In this document: positions 1-8,018 of the stretch, piece by piece
How the letters are laid out: every line of letters begins with the position of its first letter
Position numbering within the stretch: position 1 is the first letter of the stretch
NCBI GenBank assembly: GCA_046349635.1
Contig: JAXMBX010000080.1
Span: 1 to 16,009 of the forward strand
Reading direction: 5' to 3'
DNA length: 16,009 bases
Source of the DNA: JAXMBX01 sp046349635
GTDB lineage: Bacteria > Planctomycetota > Planctomycetia > Planctomycetales > Planctomycetaceae
Notes under the pieces: model-generated
Seen by the model: only the letters and a program-made list of their open reading frames with translations
What the model was told of the DNA's origin: nothing
Database searches by the model: none
Program-made: the position numbers and the translations under genes

Positions 1-72
1 GGGAGAAGGTGGCCGCGCAGCGGACGGAAGAGGGGGCGGATCAAACGTCTCTGTTCTTTCCCCGTACCGGAT

Positions 73-1674
73 TTACGCCACGTCCTTCACAGTCTCTCGC
101 TCGGCAGGGCGGAGGGGATCGGTTTCCCGATCCCCCCGCAGGGTCCCTGCCGACCGCCAGTACTCTTCGCTTTCCAGCAACAACTCCGACTTCAACAGGA
201 ATGTTCCCGCGGACACCACTTTGGCACCCTCCGGAACCCCCGACTTCACTTCCACAAATCCCTCTGCTTCCGTTCCCAGTTTCACTTCTTGAAACAGGTA
301 GTCCCCTGCTTCCTTTTCGACAAACACAAACGTCTTCCCCTCATGCCGCACGATGCACGACTGCGGAACTGCAAGGCAACGTCGGGGCTTTCCCTCGGGC
401 AGGTTCACCCACGCCAGCATCCCGGGCTTGAAGACTTTCTCGTGATTCTCCAGCATCGCCACGATCGGCACGGACCGGGTCTGCGAATTGACCGCCCCAC
501 CCACGTACTCCACGCGGCACGGAAACGATTTCCCTCCCAAAGCGGGCGTCGTCAGGCGGAAGGTCTCCCCTTTTCGCACCTGCAATGCTTCCCACTGATT
601 CTCGCGGATCTCGATCGACACCCACAGGTGTTCCTTGTCCGCCAGCGTGAACAAAGTCTCCAGCGAATTCACCCGCGAGCCTTCCATGACTTCCCGTTTC
701 TCAATCGTTCCGGCAAAGGGGGCGTTCAACGTCAACTCCGTCAGCTTGTCCCCTTGCTTCCAATTCTCGTCTCCCAGCGAAAAATTCCCCGCCAGGCTTC
801 TCAGTTTCTGTTCGGAGACCCGCGTCAGGTTCTGCGCGTATTGCCGTTCCGAGTCCGCCTTCTTCTTCGCCTGCTCCACGTTGAACGCTGCCTGTTCGTA
901 CGCGCTCTCAAAGGCGCTCGCGGCCACTTCGTATTGGCTCTGGCGCTCCTGCTGAACCTTCGTACTCGTTACCCCCTCCGAGGCCAGCCCCTTGATGTTC
1001 TTCATCAGCTTTTGGGCCAGCTTCATCTGGGAATAATTGCCGATCAGTTTTTCCCGGTATTCCCCCAGCGCCTTTTCATGGAACAGCTTTTCGATTTCCT
1101 CCGCGTCCCGCCCTTTCTCGAACATATCCCGCAGCGCCCGGACGTTCTCCTCCACTTCAATCGCCCGGCGGTATTCCCGCTCCCGCAGTTCCAGTTCCCC
1201 CTGTTGCCGCTGCAGGTCCGCTCGCGCCAGCCCGATCTCCGAGGCGTCGATCACCCCCAGCTTCGCCCCCGCTTTGACCTGGTCCCCCGCCTGCACGAAT
1301 AACTGCTTCACGACCCCCGAGACCGGCGCACGCAACTCCAGCCAGTGACGTGCGTCGTATTCCACCCGCCCCGGCACGGAAATCTCACTCTGAATTTCGC
1401 GCACGACGCACGTCGCCACCCCGATTTTCCCCGCCGAGACTTTCTCGGGCGAAAGCCGCACTTCTCGCTTCTCTGCCGCTCCCTCTTCCTTCTGTGCAGC
1501 CTTCTCCTCGTTCACTTCCGGCGCAGAGTGGCTTGGAGCGAGAAAATGCTCCCTCCCCCACACTCCCACACCCAGAACCCCGATCCCCACCCACGCCAGG
1601 ACGCGCTTCCATCCGATACTCCAGCGTCGCGCGGGAATGCCCGAACGAGTACTCTCGACTTTGAGGTCCAACAT
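73..1674 (-). CDS. RND/heavy-metal efflux periplasmic adaptor (HlyD/CusB-like membrane fusion protein)
   Basis: This is a 533-aa membrane fusion protein that would bridge an inner-membrane RND pump to an outer-membrane channel. The cytoplasmic N-terminus is followed by one membrane anchor (about residues 25-40, VLAWVGIGVLGVGVWG) and a charged linker. A split lipoyl/biotinyl-like domain lies at about 113-147 (ELRAPVSGVVKQLFVQAGD) and 311-345 (LTLNAPFAGTIEKREVMEG). Between these halves is a long Lys/Glu/Gln-rich alpha-hairpin (about 148-310), and a beta-barrel and membrane-proximal domain follow (about 348-520, including VPEGAKVVSAGTFLLKSEL). The length is normal for the CusB/CzcB class, which usually carries metal-efflux or multidrug adaptors; the substrate cannot be read from sequence. 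The pump gene is expected just beyond the left edge: a possible TTG start near 44-42 (reading LIRPLFRPLRGHLL) is only a guess. No strong ribosome site precedes the ATG. A His-rich secreted protein lies upstream on the same strand. Confidence 0.9.
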   Translation of the reverse strand: MLDLKVESTRSGIPARRWSIGWKRVLAWVGIGVLGVGVWGREHFLAPSHSAPEVNEEKAAQKEEGAAEKREVRLSPEKVSAGKIGVATCVVREIQSEISVPGRVEYDARHWLELRAPVSGVVKQLFVQAGDQVKAGAKLGVIDASEIGLARADLQRQQGELELREREYRRAIEVEENVRALRDMFEKGRDAEEIEKLFHEKALGEYREKLIGNYSQMKLAQKLMKNIKGLASEGVTSTKVQQERQSQYEVAASAFESAYEQAAFNVEQAKKKADSERQYAQNLTRVSEQKLRSLAGNFSLGDENWKQGDKLTELTLNAPFAGTIEKREVMEGSRVNSLETLFTLADKEHLWVSIEIRENQWEALQVRKGETFRLTTPALGGKSFPCRVEYVGGAVNSQTRSVPIVAMLENHEKVFKPGMLAWVNLPEGKPRRCLAVPQSCIVRHEGKTFVFVEKEAGDYLFQEVKLGTEAEGFVEVKSGVPEGAKVVSAGTFLLKSELLLESEEYWRSAGTLRGDRETDPLRPAERETVKDVA

Positions 1675-1888
1675 GATGAATCACTCTCGAACTTCAGGAA
1701 ATGCAGGCACACGCTAAGCGGCCTACGACTACGGCCACATAAAAATACGGCGTCGAGAAAAATCTCAGCAGACGCGATGCAGCACAACAGTTCATGCAGG
1801 GACATCCCCCCCTGCACCGCACACAGCTTGCGAGAAGCTTCCCCCATCCCACAAACCCCACTTCCATACCCCATGCCGCTCACACGGC

Positions 1889-2308
1889 TCATCCCCAGGC
1901 AACCAGACCCAGCGGGAGCACATCCACCCCGGGCATCTCGAGGCCGCTCACCAATGGGACCCCCGTGGTCGCCACAGCCATCTTGAACGACGGTTCTCCG
2001 TGGGAACCCGGCACGGGCGTTCCGTGCCGTTCACCGCAAGGGCACACATCCCGCATCAGCATCAGATGCACGTGCCATCCCGAGTGGTCCTCCTCGTGCG
2101 GGGCCGTGTGGAAATCTTCCACGTGATGCGACAGCCACGCGTCCCTCGCCACGCGATCCACTTCGAAGGTATGGGCGTGCAACACCGGGAACGGCGCATG
2201 CCACAACGCCAACGTCAGGCACAGCCGGGAAACGGCCGTCAGCAGACGTCCACAGTTCGAAAATCGAACAGCGTGCGAATTGTTGCGCCGGCGAGGTGAA
2301 CATCGCAA
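1889..2308 (-). CDS. His-rich secreted hypothetical protein upstream of efflux adaptor
   Basis: This 139-aa protein has no family I can name. It has a basic N-terminus and a hydrophobic stretch (RLLTAVSRLCLTLALWHAPF, about residues 21-40), suggesting a signal peptide or anchor. The following region is rich in histidine (HAH at 44-46, HH at 61-62, then H67, H71, H75, H79, H81) and is followed by a CPCGERHG motif (89-96). About 13 histidines plus the CxC pair could bind metal. That is inference, supported only by the metal-efflux-type adaptor downstream, 214 nt away on the same strand. The start is a TTG and therefore uncertain. The C-terminal 30 residues look generic; an overlapping frame (from 1892 to about 1700) contains a Cys-rich hydrophobic stretch, so a frameshifted longer C-terminus is possible. 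Confidence 0.55.
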   Translation of the reverse strand: MRCSPRRRNNSHAVRFSNCGRLLTAVSRLCLTLALWHAPFPVLHAHTFEVDRVARDAWLSHHVEDFHTAPHEEDHSGWHVHLMLMRDVCPCGERHGTPVPGSHGEPSFKMAVATTGVPLVSGLEMPGVDVLPLGLVAWG

Positions 2309-2544
2309 ATTCGAATCAGAGTTTAATGGGAATTTGATTTAAAATCCTCAACATTAAGGATATCCCCCGGCCAAATCCCAGTCAGGAAGCCCCGTTCCTT
2401 AAGCATGTTTTATCTGGCAGCCCCCACTGTCTCAGACCAGTCGGGCATCCTGTAACTTCTTTTGCCGCATCACTCTTCGCTGTTGCAGCGAGGGCAACGC
2501 CGCCACCAATCATCTGCTTCTGGGTCACCCGCTGACGGGGAATT
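2309..2544. other. Intergenic region, AT-rich upstream of the His-rich gene
   Basis: About 236 nt lie between the disrupted 3' end of the Wzz-like gene and the start of the His-rich gene. The part nearest the His-rich gene (about 2310-2365) is clearly AT-rich compared with the surrounding GC-rich sequence, as expected for its promoter. No -35/-10 pair is convincing enough to mark. I see no RNA gene or repeat here. Confidence 0.4.
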
Positions 2545-3797
2545 TCACCAGAACCCGTTCAACACCAGCCCCAGCAGCACTCCTGGCGCTGGCAGCGAAC
2601 ACAGCAGCAGCGTCCGGAGCGTCATCGAGATCCGGTTCAGGAACCAGCCACGAGGGATTGCTCCACCGCTGCCGTCGGACCCTGCAGGTGTTGTCCAGCT
2701 CCACCAGCCGCTGCTCGATTTCCTGGCGGCGGCTTTCCGCGACGCCGAAATTTCTCCCGGATCTCCTGCAGATCGTTTTGCAGTCTCTGGTGCGACTCCT
2801 GCGATTCCCGCTCCAGGTCGAATTGCTTCTGCAGTTCCCGCTCGTATTGATGCGCCTGCTGCTGGATCTCCTCCAGGGTCTTGAGCAGCGGATCCGTCTG
2901 CGAGAGTGCCCCGTCCCCCTTGAAGTGGGACGAGAGTTGGGCCCCTGACTGCTGCGCCGACAGGAGTTGAATTTTCCCCTCCAGTTCCTTGCGTCGCGGA
3001 TGCTTCTTGCCGTACAGCCGCGAAACGTCCTGCAGCATCGCCTCGGTCTGTCCCAGTTCCGTGTGGACCTGCTGTTGCTGAATCAGGTTTTGCAGCAGTT
3101 CCCGAACCTGCCCTTCGGGAAGTTTTGCCACGATCCCTCCCAGCGATTCGGCCCGGTCCAGTTCCTTTTTCACGAGGGCGATGTGCTGGTCGGTTTCAAT
3201 CCGGGACAATTTCGCGAAGGCCAGCGCCTTGCTCAGCGACCGGATCCCTTCCATCGTGATCGATTGTTCTTTCTCCAGCGACTGCTGCGTCCGCGCGTCC
3301 GCTTTCAGGTCCGCTTCGCGGGCCGTGTCCCTGTCCATCGCCAGTTGCAACTGGTTCCGCTCGTTGTGCAGATCCTCCGTCTCTCTTTTCTTGAGTGACT
3401 GCAGGTGTGCTTCCTGGTCCGCTTTCAGGTCCAGCCGGAACAGGTCGATCAGCGCGGTCAGTTCCTCCACCGCATGGCATTGGTCGATCGTCTGATAGCT
3501 GATATCCGCCGTCTTGCTGTCGTTGAAATATTTCGTCTCCACTGTCCCGCGTACCTGGGGAGGTTCCGCTTTCTCCCCGGTCAATTCCAGCTCCGCCCAT
3601 TTATCCCGCAGATCTTTGCGTGCCCTGCGGAGGAGATCGGAGTGTTGCAACGGAGCGAGGAGCGATTCCTCCGTCAGCGCGAGCCGCGCTTTCGCCTCGT
3701 AAATCGGAGGATGGTAATAATTCCAACCGCACGCTCCCCCGGCGGACAGCGCGATTCCGCAAACCAGCAGCAACAAGCGTCGGAAGAGTGTTTTCAT
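2545..3797 (-). CDS. Wzz/GNVR-like polysaccharide chain-length/export coiled-coil protein, 3' end frameshifted
   Basis: This inner-membrane protein resembles the co-polymerase (Wzz/Wzc periplasmic) class that works with OPX/Wza exporters. It has an N-terminal transmembrane helix (residues 6-24) followed by YEAKARLALTEES, typical of the Wzz extracytoplasmic entry. A long Gln/Glu/Leu-rich coiled coil (about 110-350) follows, with an RLYGKKHPRRKELEGKI segment (260-275) matching the GNVR-type 'yGpkHP' element. The original frame stops at 2637 with a Pro/Gly/Ala-rich tail unlike the family. After codon 350 (about 2748) the +1 frame continues the coiled coil (FGVAESRRQEIEQRLVELD). The third frame then gives a hydrophobic C-terminal helix (TLRTLLLCSLPAPGVLLGLV) ending at a stop at 2545, which matches the expected second TM. 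Two one-base insertions would explain this. It starts 16 nt after the exporter ORF and is likely cotranscribed with it. Confidence 0.75.
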
Positions 3798-3813
3798 GGT
3801 TCGGGATTCAGGG

Positions 3814-5019
3814 TCACTGGGGCTCAGGGATCGGACGACGTCGGCAGCTTGCGGATTTCCGTCGCGAATACTCCACCACCCGCTCCACCTTGGCCCGCGG
3901 AGTCGTCTCAGGTAAACTGGTCACCCGGTTGGGCGAGCGGGACATTGGGCTGAGTTGTTTGGGATCAGCGTAAGGGTCTTCCTCTCGAAGGTTCTTTCTC
4001 CGGAGTTCGGGCGCGTCAACGTCAGTGCCGCATCCGGCAGGTCGGTGATCGACGGACCCCCAGCAGTTGCAACGCTGCACGATGTCCAGGCCACGTCCCG
4101 CGGGGAGGGAATACGTCCCGGGGTTTTTCACCTGCCCCGTGATCCGGATCGGTGTCGCTTCTTCCCGGACAGTGATCTGGTCCCCTTCCTGCAGCGGTAT
4201 GCGGGCCAGTTCCTTGCATTCGTCCACATTGGTCAGATCGAACCATCGTTCCTGGATCGGCGTGCGCAGCAGAGTCGTGTCCAGTGTCGCCACACGTTTC
4301 TCTTCCGGTTTCTCCTCCGGCTTGTGATCGACATCGTCCCTGGTGAGTTCTTCCAGGTACGCTGACTCTTTGGCTGGCGCAGTTTCCGTTTCTTTGGGGG
4401 CAGTGGGGGCATACCGCACCAGTTGCAGATGATGCCCCGCATTCGAAGCCAGTCCTCCCGCTGCCATCAGGGCGTGATAGACCGCCGCCTGGTCACGATT
4501 CAGTTTCACGGTTCCCGGCCGCTGCACCGCTCCCAGAACCTCGACCGGACATTGCGATGTCTCCAGCTTGCGGATCAGGATGCGGGGTTCCAGCAGAATC
4601 TCCGCGGTTTGATATTGTTCCGCGACCACTTTTTCCGCTTCGGTGAGGGTCAATCCTTCCAGTCTCTGCGCGGAGAGCAGGGGAGGGGAGGACTTCCCAT
4701 CCCCTTCCACGCGCAGCGGTGCGGTCTGGGGCCGTCCCGGTTCATACAGATCCCACACGGTCAGTTCCAGCAGATCTCCCCGGTGGATGACTTCCGCGGC
4801 TTCAGCCGGCCGGAGCAGTTCCAGGTTCACCGGCTGTTGCGGGGGAGAATTGGGGACCAGTTGGGCCAGCCAGTTCAGCCCCGATTGCGGAGAGGGGACC
4901 ACAGGCTTGGGGAAAGAATAGCACCCCGCCAACATGCTCAGCGCGCACATCCCCAGCACGATTCCGGCGCAGCACCGGAATCCCGCCTGAGAACGGGGCA
5001 ATGTGACAAGACGGGGCAT
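3814..5019 (-). CDS. Polysaccharide export (OPX/Wza-like) outer-membrane lipoprotein, C-terminal part frame-disrupted
   Basis: This is an OPX-family protein that would form the outer-membrane/periplasmic part of a capsule or exopolysaccharide exporter. I chose the ATG at 5019 over an upstream GTG at 5088 because it places a lipoprotein signal directly at the N-terminus, with lipobox LAGC and acylated Cys33. A Poly_export domain (about 76-150, including GDLLELTVWDLYEPGRPQTA) is followed by a first SLBB-like motif (about 158-190, VEVLGAVQRPGTVKLNRDQA). A charged low-complexity insert (about 208-241, Glu/Lys/Pro) and a second SLBB-like motif (about 291-315, IRITGQVKNPGTYSLPAGRG) come next. After LDIVQ (about 4074) the frame reads RCNCWGSV. 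Neighbouring frames give LQLLG and then GGPSITDLPDAALTLTRP, the expected continuation, so at least two one-base deletions lie near 4050-4073 and further shifts are likely near 3930. It pairs with the Wzz-like gene downstream. Confidence 0.8.
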   Translation of the reverse strand: MPRLVTLPRSQAGFRCCAGIVLGMCALSMLAGCYSFPKPVVPSPQSGLNWLAQLVPNSPPQQPVNLELLRPAEAAEVIHRGDLLELTVWDLYEPGRPQTAPLRVEGDGKSSPPLLSAQRLEGLTLTEAEKVVAEQYQTAEILLEPRILIRKLETSQCPVEVLGAVQRPGTVKLNRDQAAVYHALMAAGGLASNAGHHLQLVRYAPTAPKETETAPAKESAYLEELTRDDVDHKPEEKPEEKRVATLDTTLLRTPIQERWFDLTNVDECKELARIPLQEGDQITVREEATPIRITGQVKNPGTYSLPAGRGLDIVQRCNCWGSVDHRPAGCGTDVDAPELRRKNLREEDPYADPKQLSPMSRSPNRVTSLPETTPRAKVERVVEYSRRKSASCRRRPIPEPQ

Positions 5020-5421
5020 CGCGTAACCCCAAATCGGACCGGCAAGATCTGCCGAAGTGTGGAGATGAGAGTGATCGACCGGTAACACGACCGGCTAAAA
5101 GTGTGAGAGGGAAGGGGTCATATCCTATGCCCTGCAACCGGTCAAGATGGTCCCGCGAATCCCCTCAAGTCACCCGCCGAAATTGTTGAAATTGCAAAAA
5201 TTCGCGAAGCAAATCGGGCAATTTTCATCTCCGTCTCTCAGGCGAGTCCCCTGCTAACATGAAATCGGGGTAAGACTCCCGCGTGTCCTGGTTTTATGCC
5301 TGTCAGCCCGGGGAGCGACCTGCTATAAACGGACTCTCAAAATGGAATCGAAAGATTCGCCTCTCGGATGAACTCCACGGCAGCGCGGGCGTGAGGATGT
5401 CGGAGAACAAGAGGTCTCCTT
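5020..5421. other. Intergenic region between divergently transcribed export and receiver genes
   Basis: About 400 nt separate the exporter lipoprotein (minus) from the receiver protein (plus), so promoters for both are expected here. AT-rich sequence at 5180-5230 contains a direct repeat GAAATTG (two copies, TT between) and a loose inverted repeat AAATTGC/GCAATTT (5189-5195 and 5218-5224). An ATAAA-like element lies near 5325 upstream of the receiver gene. I cannot assign any of these to a specific regulator, and I see no RNA gene. Confidence 0.35.
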
Positions 5422-5925
5422 GTGGCTCACCGAATCTTAATCATTGATGACAATCCCCAGGTCCATCAGGTCTTCAGGGATGTCCTGGGCAGGCCGAATT
5501 CCCTGACGGCGCGCATCGAATCTCTCCCGGAAGCTTTGTTCGGAGAGAAAACCACTCCGATCAGGGATGAAGATTTCGTCCCCAAATATTCCCTTGATCA
5601 TGTTCTCGACGGGGAAGAGGGAGTGCGCCTCTTTCGCGAAGCCAACCACAACGGCTGGCCTCACAAGCTCGCCTTCGTCGATCTCGCTGAAACCACGATG
5701 GGCTGGGACGGGATTCGCACCATTGAGGAACTCTGGGCCATCTCCGACAACTTGAGAGTCGTCATTGCCTCCTCGCACGCGGAACTCTACGAGCGCGAGT
5801 TTTACATCCGCCTCAGACGGCACCGCAAGCTCGTCATGCGGAAGAAGCCCATCGACGGGATCGAGATCGCAACGCTCGCTGAAGCGCTCTGTGCCGATCA
5901 ATTGAGCGACAATGATCCCGCATAG
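5422..5925 (+). CDS. Stand-alone response-regulator receiver-like protein with atypical phosphorylation loop
   Basis: This 167-aa single-domain protein belongs to the long-receiver subclass, in which a roughly 40-residue insertion separates the first helix from the region before the phospho-Asp. The acidic pair D9/D10 (ILIIDD), candidate phospho-acceptor D87 (AFVDL), switch residue S117 (VVIASS) and conserved K142-P143 (MRKKPID) are visible. The family normally reads VDxRMPPGWDG; here it is VDLAETTMGWDG, so the Pro-containing loop is lost while GWDGI is kept. There is no output domain, so it may act by protein-protein contact or as a phosphate sink. The start is a GTG with a GAGG ribosome site 7-8 nt upstream. 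It is the only plus-strand gene and converges on the SRPBCC operon 13 nt away. A partner kinase is not visible. Confidence 0.85.
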   Translation: MAHRILIIDDNPQVHQVFRDVLGRPNSLTARIESLPEALFGEKTTPIRDEDFVPKYSLDHVLDGEEGVRLFREANHNGWPHKLAFVDLAETTMGWDGIRTIEELWAISDNLRVVIASSHAELYEREFYIRLRRHRKLVMRKKPIDGIEIATLAEALCADQLSDNDPA

Positions 5926-5938
5926 AGTGGATCGCGCG

Positions 5939-6481
5939 CTATTTCCCCGGCGATCCTTCCGCGATCGTTTTTAACGCCGCCAGCCCGTCCTCGAAGTTCT
6001 TGCCGATCATCTTCTCCAGGTTCATGAACAGTCCCATCAGCTTCATCATGAAGGCTTTTTTCCCGGTCATCTTCCATGTCACGTCGGTCTGATTTCCGTC
6101 CGGCTTGAAGGTCCATAGCGCTTCATTCGTCGCCGGGAAGGGTTTCAGAAACTCCAGCTTGATGCGAATCAACTCGCTGGGGCGGCTTTCGACGATCGTC
6201 ATTCGCCCCGAGCCGACATTCTTGTCCCCTTCCCAACCGTAAATCGCCCCGACTCCGGAAGCCGGGCCTTCAAAGCTCCGCTTCAAATTGGGATCCAGCT
6301 TCTCCCACGGCGACCACGCTTCCCAGTTGTGAAAATCATTCACGTGCGGAAAGACCGTCCCCGGAGGGGTGGAAATCTTCGTGCTCCGCACGATCTCCAT
6401 TTCATCCGACTGCACAGCGGCAATGATCAGCAGCAAAACAACCAATCCGACCAGCGCGCCGAGTATCTGCAGAACTAACAT
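5939..6481 (-). CDS. Membrane-anchored SRPBCC (polyketide cyclase/START-like) protein
   Basis: This protein has one N-terminal transmembrane helix (LQILGALVGLVVLLLIIAAV) followed by a START/SRPBCC fold. The domain begins IVRSTKISTPPGTVFPHVND, continues HNWEAWSPWEKLDP and ends with a C-terminal helix (MIGKNFEDGLAALKTIAE). This pattern matches the common SRPBCC family with an FHNWxxWSPWxxLDP signature; such proteins bind hydrophobic ligands, but the ligand is unknown. I chose the ATG at 6481 because it sits directly before the helix with GGAG about 10 nt upstream. An in-frame ATG at 6547 would add a Pro/Arg-rich 22-residue leader and begin 2 nt after the preceding gene. It is the last gene of the ArsR/AHSA1 operon and converges with the receiver gene. 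The C-terminus and length are normal, with no disruption. Confidence 0.85.
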   Translation of the reverse strand: MLVLQILGALVGLVVLLLIIAAVQSDEMEIVRSTKISTPPGTVFPHVNDFHNWEAWSPWEKLDPNLKRSFEGPASGVGAIYGWEGDKNVGSGRMTIVESRPSELIRIKLEFLKPFPATNEALWTFKPDGNQTDVTWKMTGKKAFMMKLMGLFMNLEKMIGKNFEDGLAALKTIAEGSPGK

Positions 6482-6549
6482 GTATGGTCGTCTCCGGGGT
6501 CCAGGCGTTGAAGTTTTTCCAGCCGGGTTCTCTCTCGCCGCATCCATTG

Positions 6550-7035
6550 TTACGACCTTTCGACGTATTCCGCCAGCCGTCCCAGCGTCTGTTTCCCACC
6601 TTCGACCGCTCCGTATTCCCGGATGACCCGGTCCCGCTCTTCTTCGCTGGGGAAGATCGACTGCATTGTCACCTTCGTGTCACTCCCCACGTCTTCAAAC
6701 AGGATCGTGGAGGAGAAGTTCACATCCTCGTGACCGACCTCGCCTCCGTGCTTATACACCAGCCGTTCGTTGGGCACAATTTCCACGTAGATAATCCAGT
6801 TCGGATAGTCCCGCCCATCTGGGCCATGCATCATGAACCGCCATTCTCCACCGGGGCGGAAGTCCATCTTGTACGTTGTCGTCGTGAATCCGTTCGGCCC
6901 CCACCAGTGCTGGAGATGCTCCGGATCGGTCCACGCCCGGTAGACCAGTTCGCGTGGCGCGCGAACCACGCGGGTGATGTGGATTTCGCAAGGGGACGGG
7001 AGCGACGCTTCCGAGGCATCAAACGGAGTGATCAT
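6550..7035 (-). CDS. AHSA1-type SRPBCC domain protein
   Basis: This 161-aa protein is a complete AHSA1/START-like domain. It begins IHITRVVRAPRELVYRAWTD, followed by the hallmark PEHLQHWWGPNGF and the DFRPGGEWRFMMHGPDG block. YPNWIIYVEIVPNERLVY follows, and it ends with the helix VEGGKQTLGRLAEYVE. The family is named after the eukaryotic Hsp90 co-chaperone Aha1, but bacterial members next to ArsR repressors are generally thought to bind small hydrophobic ligands; the ligand here is unknown. It starts 23 nt after the preceding tandem SRPBCC reading frame and appears to be part of the same operon. It is closely similar in motif layout to the two upstream AHSA1 domains, so local duplication is likely. 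No indels are apparent. Confidence 0.9.
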   Translation of the reverse strand: MITPFDASEASLPSPCEIHITRVVRAPRELVYRAWTDPEHLQHWWGPNGFTTTTYKMDFRPGGEWRFMMHGPDGRDYPNWIIYVEIVPNERLVYKHGGEVGHEDVNFSSTILFEDVGSDTKVTMQSIFPSEEERDRVIREYGAVEGGKQTLGRLAEYVERS

Positions 7036-7058
7036 GGTGAAGCTTTCAAAAAGTTTTC

Positions 7059-7538
7059 TCAGTTCAATTTGGCGAGTTGGGCTTCGAGACGGTCAAAATT
7101 CTGTTCGTTGGACGGGCGGACGTACTTGATCGCCTGATCGAATCGTTCCTTGGAGGTGAAGATCATCCGGAACGACAGGAACGTGTCATTTCCGCGCGGT
7201 TCGAACGTCGCGATGACCCGGAAATAGTGCGGCTCTGTCAGGTGGTCCAGCACGATCCGCTCCGGGCGGGTCATCTCCAGGAACCGGACGTCGTTGGGAT
7301 GATCCACGCCGTTCGGTGAATGCATGGTGAACCGCCACATTCCCCCCGGCTGAAATGGAATTCGTGGAACGTGTTCGTGAATCCGTTCGGGCCCCACCAG
7401 TGCATCAACTGATTCGGATCGGCCCACGCTTCGTAAACCTTTTCCGGCGGGTATTTGATGAGCCGTTGCGTGGTGATTTCCCGGTCGCCGGCGGCAGCGG
7501 CCAGCACGATCCCCAGCCGGTCCAGACTGGCTTTTAAT
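7059..7538 (-). pseudogene. Second AHSA1/SRPBCC domain, frameshifted (possible tandem fusion with the upstream domain)
   Basis: A complete AHSA1 domain can be read only by joining frames. One frame gives SLDRLGIVLAAAAGDREITT, then YPPEKVYEAWADPNQLMHWW and GPNGFTNTFHEFHF. At about 7350 the reading must shift by one base to continue QPGGMWRFTMHSPNGVDHPN, then RFLEMTRPERIVLDH, and end RPSNEQNFDRLEAQLAKLN with a stop at 7059. The link SLDRL...DREI resembles the linker of two-domain AHSA1 proteins, so it may originally have been fused to the preceding domain (stop at 7539) rather than being a separate gene. The one missing base near 7350 could be sequencing error or a true mutation. A GTG in the linker could also serve as an independent start. 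Confidence 0.7.
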
Positions 7539-8018
7539 TCAACCCTCCGACATCCCCATCTTCTGCATCGCATCGCGGATTTCCTTCGAATCAAACCGCG
7601 TCCGAATCCGGAGCGTTGTTTTCCCGTCCCGTCTTTCAAACGTGACGGTCTGCGTCAGGTTCAACTGCGGGAGTCCTTTGCTCTTGTCCCGGCCGGGAAA
7701 GACCTGGTCGTACCATTCCTCCGGATGGTCGGTGCAGTCGATGGTCATGACCAGCCGTTCGTTGGGAATGATCTCCTGGTACGTTCCGGAGCAGGGGTAG
7801 TCGATTCCTGCGGGGCTGCGCATGCTGAAGTAATAGTTCCCTCCCGGCCGGAGGTCGATGTTGCAGATCGGATTCGTAAACGCGGCCGGTCCCCACCACT
7901 GGGCCATGTGCCTGGGATTCGTCCACGCTTCATAGACGAGCGCCCTGGGGGCTTCGAACGTGCGGGTAATGAAGAAATCCAGATCCGGATCGACGGAGAG
8001 TTCATTTTTTGCGGCCAT
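7539..8018 (-). CDS. AHSA1-type SRPBCC domain protein, likely truncated by a frameshift at its end
   Basis: This is the first AHSA1/START-like domain after the ArsR gene. It has FFITRTFEAPRALVYEAWTN, PRHMAQWWGPAAFTNP, the DLRPGGNYYFSMRSPAGIDY block and a LTQTVTFERRDGKTTLRIRT strand pair. The frame stops right after KMGMSEG. In family members this is followed by a Trp and a terminal helix of the GWxxSLDRL type. SLDRL appears in another frame a few codons downstream, so small indels near 7520-7540 probably end the protein early or split a two-domain protein. The ATG at 8018 overlaps the 3' end of arsR by 17 nt and has a GGAGA ribosome site 6 nt upstream, which implies translational coupling and a shared transcript with the repressor. 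Confidence 0.85.
   Translation of the reverse strand: MAAKNELSVDPDLDFFITRTFEAPRALVYEAWTNPRHMAQWWGPAAFTNPICNIDLRPGGNYYFSMRSPAGIDYPCSGTYQEIIPNERLVMTIDCTDHPEEWYDQVFPGRDKSKGLPQLNLTQTVTFERRDGKTTLRIRTRFDSKEIRDAMQKMGMSEG

Noticed and set aside
289..1302. 337-aa plus-strand open frame
   Set aside because: It is antisense to the efflux adaptor, Arg/Leu/His-rich and without domain motifs; typical of high-GC shadow frames.
2090..2135. CACGTG elements as additional parS sites (also near 6345, 9702, 10912, 13405)
   Set aside because: They lack the GTT/AAC arms of parS and most lie inside coding sequence, so they are expected chance occurrences.
4423..5085. 220-aa plus-strand open frame
   Set aside because: It is antisense to the OPX lipoprotein, which has clear lipobox and SLBB motifs.
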